From Cryptomeria japonica (lineage: Eukaryota > Streptophyta > Pinopsida > Cupressales > Cupressaceae): a DNA stretch of 64,000 nucleotides. How positions within the stretch are numbered: position 1 is the stretch's first letter; every line of letters starts with the position of its first letter. Below the pieces are notes generated by a model. The model did no database searches. It saw nothing but the letters and a program-made list of their open reading frames with translations, and had not been told where the DNA came from. Location: contig NC_081414.1 in assembly GCF_030272615.1 (NCBI RefSeq), positions 336,677,927 to 336,741,926 on the forward strand, given 5' to 3'. Shown piece after piece: positions 59,867-64,000 of this stretch. A program made the translations under genes and the position numbers.

Positions 59867-61250
59867 TGTTGGCATTTCAATAAGGATATTGAGAAGGTTT
59901 TTGATGATTATGGATATAACTGATTAAGGATGTTTATTGTCTTGATATTATTATTTTGTCATTGATGTCAAGAAATTGATTTTCTAATTCAGTATGATTT
60001 AAAGAGTATAAAGATGTCGGTAAAAGACACAGAAAGAATATGATGAATAAGGGGATGAATAAGGTATTCAATGGGCAACTATTACCGAGTCAGACAATGA
60101 TGAGATCATGATGTTTAGATTGTTTTAACATCATACATATGTTGTAAATTGTAAGGTTAATACTATATTATGTTACCAAGCAAATAACGTAGTTGGTAAA
60201 CCCTAAGGTTATCGCTATCAGTTAATGAAGGCGGAATGTCTACCAAGTGAAGTTTAGTATTCACTGAGTAATTACCGAGTTGTAACGAGCTATAGGAGAA
60301 TACATTAAATGGTTACATGTGTTATTTAATGAAGGAAGCTGATGAGCTAGAACTGATTAGATGATTGATATGCCATGCATAAAGTTTGTTAATGAATCTA
60401 TGGCAAAGTAAAATCGGCATGAAGATCTACAGCTCAGATTGAACTACAATACCCTAGCACAAGTTCCAAGAAATGTATGCAAGTTCCTAGGTAGGGTAAA
60501 ACATTTTTCAGATCGAAGGATACATTGATTCTGGTCAAGATTGAAGATCTAATGGCTATGATTGATCATGGGAAATGTGATCAAGGAGATTAAGTGGTTA
60601 GCTCATTGTTTATAAATAGGGAACTATTGATAAACAGTGTATGCGGGCAAATGTATGCACAGGGATGCTACATAGTGATTACCGAGCATAGAAGCTTGAA
60701 GACCTATTTGAATAACAGAGTATAGAAGCCCAGCAGATGGACAAGATTAGTTCTATGTCTAGATTGTATTGAGAAAATAAGAATCTGGTTTAGCATTTTA
60801 GATGTGAAGTTGCAGATAGATTTTTATTACTATTATTTTGTGAAAGTGACAGAAAATCTCTTAAGCGAGTGGACTTAATAGTCTTATTTGTAAAACCCTC
60901 TAGTAAGGTGACATTCTGATTGAGTGTTTGAAATCCTTTAACAAGGTCATTTCTAACAGATCTAAGGGAAATCCCTTAACTGGGTCACATCTAGCAATGT
61001 GTTTGTAATCTTTAACAGGATTTGCTTTTAACTGAGCATACTCTAGAAGAAAGGTTTTTCCCTATTTGGGTTTCCACGTTAAATCTGGTGTTATGAGGTT
61101 TATGGTGTTTATATGCTTTTGAGTTTGCATGTTTTGGTTATATTATTGAAGTATATGCTACTGAGGTTGAATCTGATGTTTTTATGGAAGATTAAGTTTG
61201 TATAATTCATCCCCCCTCTCATCTTGTTGGCTATTGGATCTGTACTTACA
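59867..61250 (+). repeat. Copia-type LTR with adjacent primer-binding site, otherwise lone
   Basis: It starts TGTTGGCATTTCAATAAGG, has TTGTCATTGATGTCAAGAAA near 59970, a TATA box (TATAAATAGG, 60611-60620), four GGTCA(T/C)-type CTTAACTGGG/TTAACAAGG words near 60900-61030 and GGGTTTCCACGTTAAATCTG. It ends near CTTACA (61250) followed by AGTATCAGAACT, a degenerate initiator-Met primer-binding site. No gag follows, so the rest of the element is deleted or outside. Confidence 0.65.
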
Positions 61251-62025
61251 TTAAGTATCAGAACTATCACCTTGCCCCTACAACCTTATGGAACTCAAAA
61301 TAAATACAAAATACTTCCATTCCAATGAACTATAGATTTTTGATCGGTGGAATGGCCCTACTCCATGGTTTTTTCTACTCCAAACCCTCAAAACTAGGGT
61401 TTTAGAACAATTTTTAGTAAAATGCTTGTAGAATGCAAAATACCCAATAAAAATTGATGAGACTTGGACCAAATGAAATAATATTAACCCCTCTTTTAGA
61501 TTCACCTATTTTCAAAGCATAATTACTCTGTACAAGACCGTACAAATTGTTGCAACAAAGACCAAATTATTGAAATGTAGGAAACAAAGCATAATGTTAT
61601 TACTTATCACTCCAAAATGACACCAACCAACCTTTGATCGATTAATAAAAGGTATATATATTTTTTTACATCCTCTCCAATGGTTACAAAACAAATTTTG
61701 GAATGTAACCAACAAAAACATGATTATGTTCATAATGACAACATTTACAACAAAAAGTTGCATGACAACTTTTCACTTTTTGAGCAACTTTTGCCAAATG
61801 ACTCCCTAAGACTCCTAATTGACACAACTAAATTAAAAATGGACTAAAAGGCCTTATTAAATTATCAAAACATGAACACAAATTATTTTTCACAAAATGG
61901 CCTCCTTGAGGCATGAATTTCAATAGGTGCTCCTGCATCATACTCCCGAGGTGAACAAAATCTCAAGTCCCTTGAGAATTATATTGCATCTTGTCCACAC
62001 CATCTCTTTGATTTTCCAAAGCCCT
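61251..62025. other. Non-coding, unclassified
   Basis: Short primer-binding-site remnant at the left, then AT-rich DNA without gene or clear repeat. Confidence 0.4.
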
Positions 62026-63730
62026 TGTAATGCCCACCAAATACCCTAGAGAAAATAACTAAACTAACTAACAAATAGAGATAAAAAAAAAATTTAAATC
62101 ATCTATTAAGCAACATAGTTAACTATCATTACTTTAAATCATGAATTAATACCACATGAATGCATAAAACTTAATGTACATAACCATTACTAAATACAAT
62201 ATTAAACACAAGTGGAATTAACATCTTAACCATAAACATAGGTAAATGTCCATTCATACTTTCCCTAGGGTATCTTAATATCACTACTTACTAGTAACAT
62301 CTCAATAACATATCTACATCATGAAATCATTAAGATTTAATACATTTAAGTTCTACTCATTACTTTCTTATCATGAGATTATGATCTACCAATGCATATT
62401 CATACAACCACATTAACTAGCTAGGTTAATTTTACAACACCAAATCAAATGTTCCTATTTTCCATAATCTCACATCAAGAAACTTCCTACACCTTTCTCC
62501 TGCAAATGGAACTAGAATATTTCCTTAAGATTTTTCTTTACACAATGCATCAATATTACTAATCATACACATATACATGATTATAACACCAAGTGCTACT
62601 CCTCTTTCCATTTAGGAACTCAGGATATTAATCCAAATAAGAATCATATGACATAACAAGAATGCACTAAGTCTAATCATCCAATTATTAATCCATCATA
62701 AGATCTCAATCTTATTCATAATGAACATTTCTACAACATGAACCATATTATAAAACATTATCTTATTTTATTACAAGATCATAGTCTATCCATCATCATA
62801 TCCTATTACATAAAAGTGCATGGTACAAATGCATAGTCTTCCTTACATTTACATTGACATCATGAATACATTATACAATCTCATTACATAGAAATCAACT
62901 GCATGTTCATTCGCACAATGAGGAATCGTAGAATCCATAGCCACACACGCTAGCACCAATGAAGAACATCCCAATGGAAGAAGGCATCAAACCCCCTGAC
63001 CATGTGGAACCAAATAGGAACCACCCCTCGTTCTAGGAGATGACATGTGGTTCCAACTCACACTCAAGACCTAGGCTGACACCTATCAACCAAGGGACTC
63101 AACATGACAACTACAAGATAACAACCAAGAACACTGAATCAAATCACAACACATGGCTAAAAAATAAAACAATAAACTCCTAGAGGCATAAACAACAATA
63201 AGGCATAAGGATAATGGACACATGTAGGGAAGAGTGTCATCACATGCTATCCTCACAAAGAAGGGAATAAAATATAAATATATGAATATTGGGATCTCCA
63301 CCTACACCCCTGATAGACATGCGGTGCCATCTCAACCTATGAGAAATCAAGGGAGTTTGTCTTACCATGTTCATGACCTTCCCAAGCTCATCCTGAGTCT
63401 CCACTCAATGCTATGAGGTGGGGCACAAACAACATATCGATTTTCTTGATTAAATGAATTTCTTATTACCCAAACCCACTAATCAATTATTAAGGTTATC
63501 ACTTCTAATTAATCATAAACTCTTCATGCAGTTCCATGACAGGTCTAGATCCTTTCCTAGCAGTCTATTGCTCATGACCCCGGTCCTACACATGCAAGAT
63601 CCCACTCTCCCAACCATGGACCATAACCTTAGGGTAAAACTTACATCATAATAACATCTCAACAACATCAGAGGGCTCACAAATGACATAAACATAGTCA
63701 CAACATCACTAATACAATCTGAAGCATAAG
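62026..63730. other. Non-coding, possible LTR start TGTAATGCCCACC
   Basis: The left end TGTAATGCCCACCAAATACC resembles the head of plant gypsy LTRs from memory. No second copy lies in the window, so this is weak. The rest is AT-rich with many CAT/AAT words and no gene. Confidence 0.3.
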
Positions 63731-64000
63731 TGTTGGCTTGATGATGATTGTAATGTATTCATCATTTGTTGTCATTGATGAAACACTCTCACACACACAT
63801 ATGATTATATTGACTACTGGTGTAACTTCAATTGTTTACTTTGTCAATTGGTATGTTAGAGGTTATACTAAGATGTTTATCTCTAACTGGTACTTTGTGT
63901 CAATTGGTATGTGCATAAGATACAGTCTGTGATTATACTAATTCGGCATCTAGATGAAGATCAAGATGGAGATCAAGTGGAAATTTAAGGACAATGGTTC
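63731..64000 (+). repeat. Start of another copia-type LTR, runs out of the window
   Basis: TGTTGGCTTGATGATGATTG then TTTGTTGTCATTGATGAAAC is the head pattern of copia LTRs seen also near 38226 and 59867. Confidence 0.55.

Overview
This window looks like AT-rich nuclear DNA of a large land-plant genome. A gymnosperm is likely but not proven. Evidence for a plant: plant-type Ty1/copia and Ty3/gypsy elements (a chromodomain element and a dual-RNase-H Tat-type element), a plant-style hAT transposase, and leader regions primed by initiator-Met tRNA. I see no intact single-copy host gene, no tRNA or rRNA gene and no CRISPR. Nearly every coding region carries stops or frameshifts, so most of the window is a fossil record of nested transposons.

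Left part (1-6.5 kb): two decayed multi-exon genes converge. One on the + strand (328-1480) carries a QFKN...GHGK...HDG block. One on the - strand (3530-6185) has about ten exons, cysteine clusters and a duplicated exon. Tandem repeats lie between them (359-bp unit, ~72-bp unit, ~187-bp spaced pair, an AT microsatellite).

Middle-left (6.5-27.5 kb): a compound unit, called here X-L (X about 1.16 kb, L an LTR-type sequence starting TGTTACAACC or TATCACAACC), occurs twice in direct orientation. The first copy is split by an 11,995-bp insertion (7846-19840). The insertion has 8-bp flanking repeats and CAGAG...CCCTA ends, which fits a very large hAT transposon. It carries a broken hAT transposase gene and a second long gene of unknown function (13543-17014). 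The second X-L copy is an empty site that shows the original sequence. It also carries a SINE (24074-24363) that the first copy lacks.

Middle (23.1-38.2 kb): the second L copy looks like the 5' LTR of a decayed Ty3/gypsy chromovirus-type element (gag 27.9-28.7 kb, pol 34.0-37.6 kb, 3' LTR from 37610). Its gag is interrupted by an inverted, internally deleted Ty1/copia element (28751-34018) with both LTRs.

Right part (38.2-64 kb): the gypsy 3' LTR is cut by a second Ty1/copia element (about 38182-58964). Its protease/integrase region is in turn split by a 15.4-kb Tat-type Ty3/gypsy element (41136-56492). That element has paired 1.4-kb LTRs, gag, protease, G-patch, RT, two RNase H regions, integrase, a leader full of TAGCGC motifs and a 3' UTR of tandem repeats. 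From about 58.96 kb onward the copia RNase H is interrupted by unclassified sequence containing another copia LTR (59867-61250). A further copia LTR begins at 63731 and leaves the window.

Relative order of events that the nesting supports: X-L/gypsy before hAT, SINE, first copia and second copia; second copia before Tat. All coordinates of element ends were read by eye.
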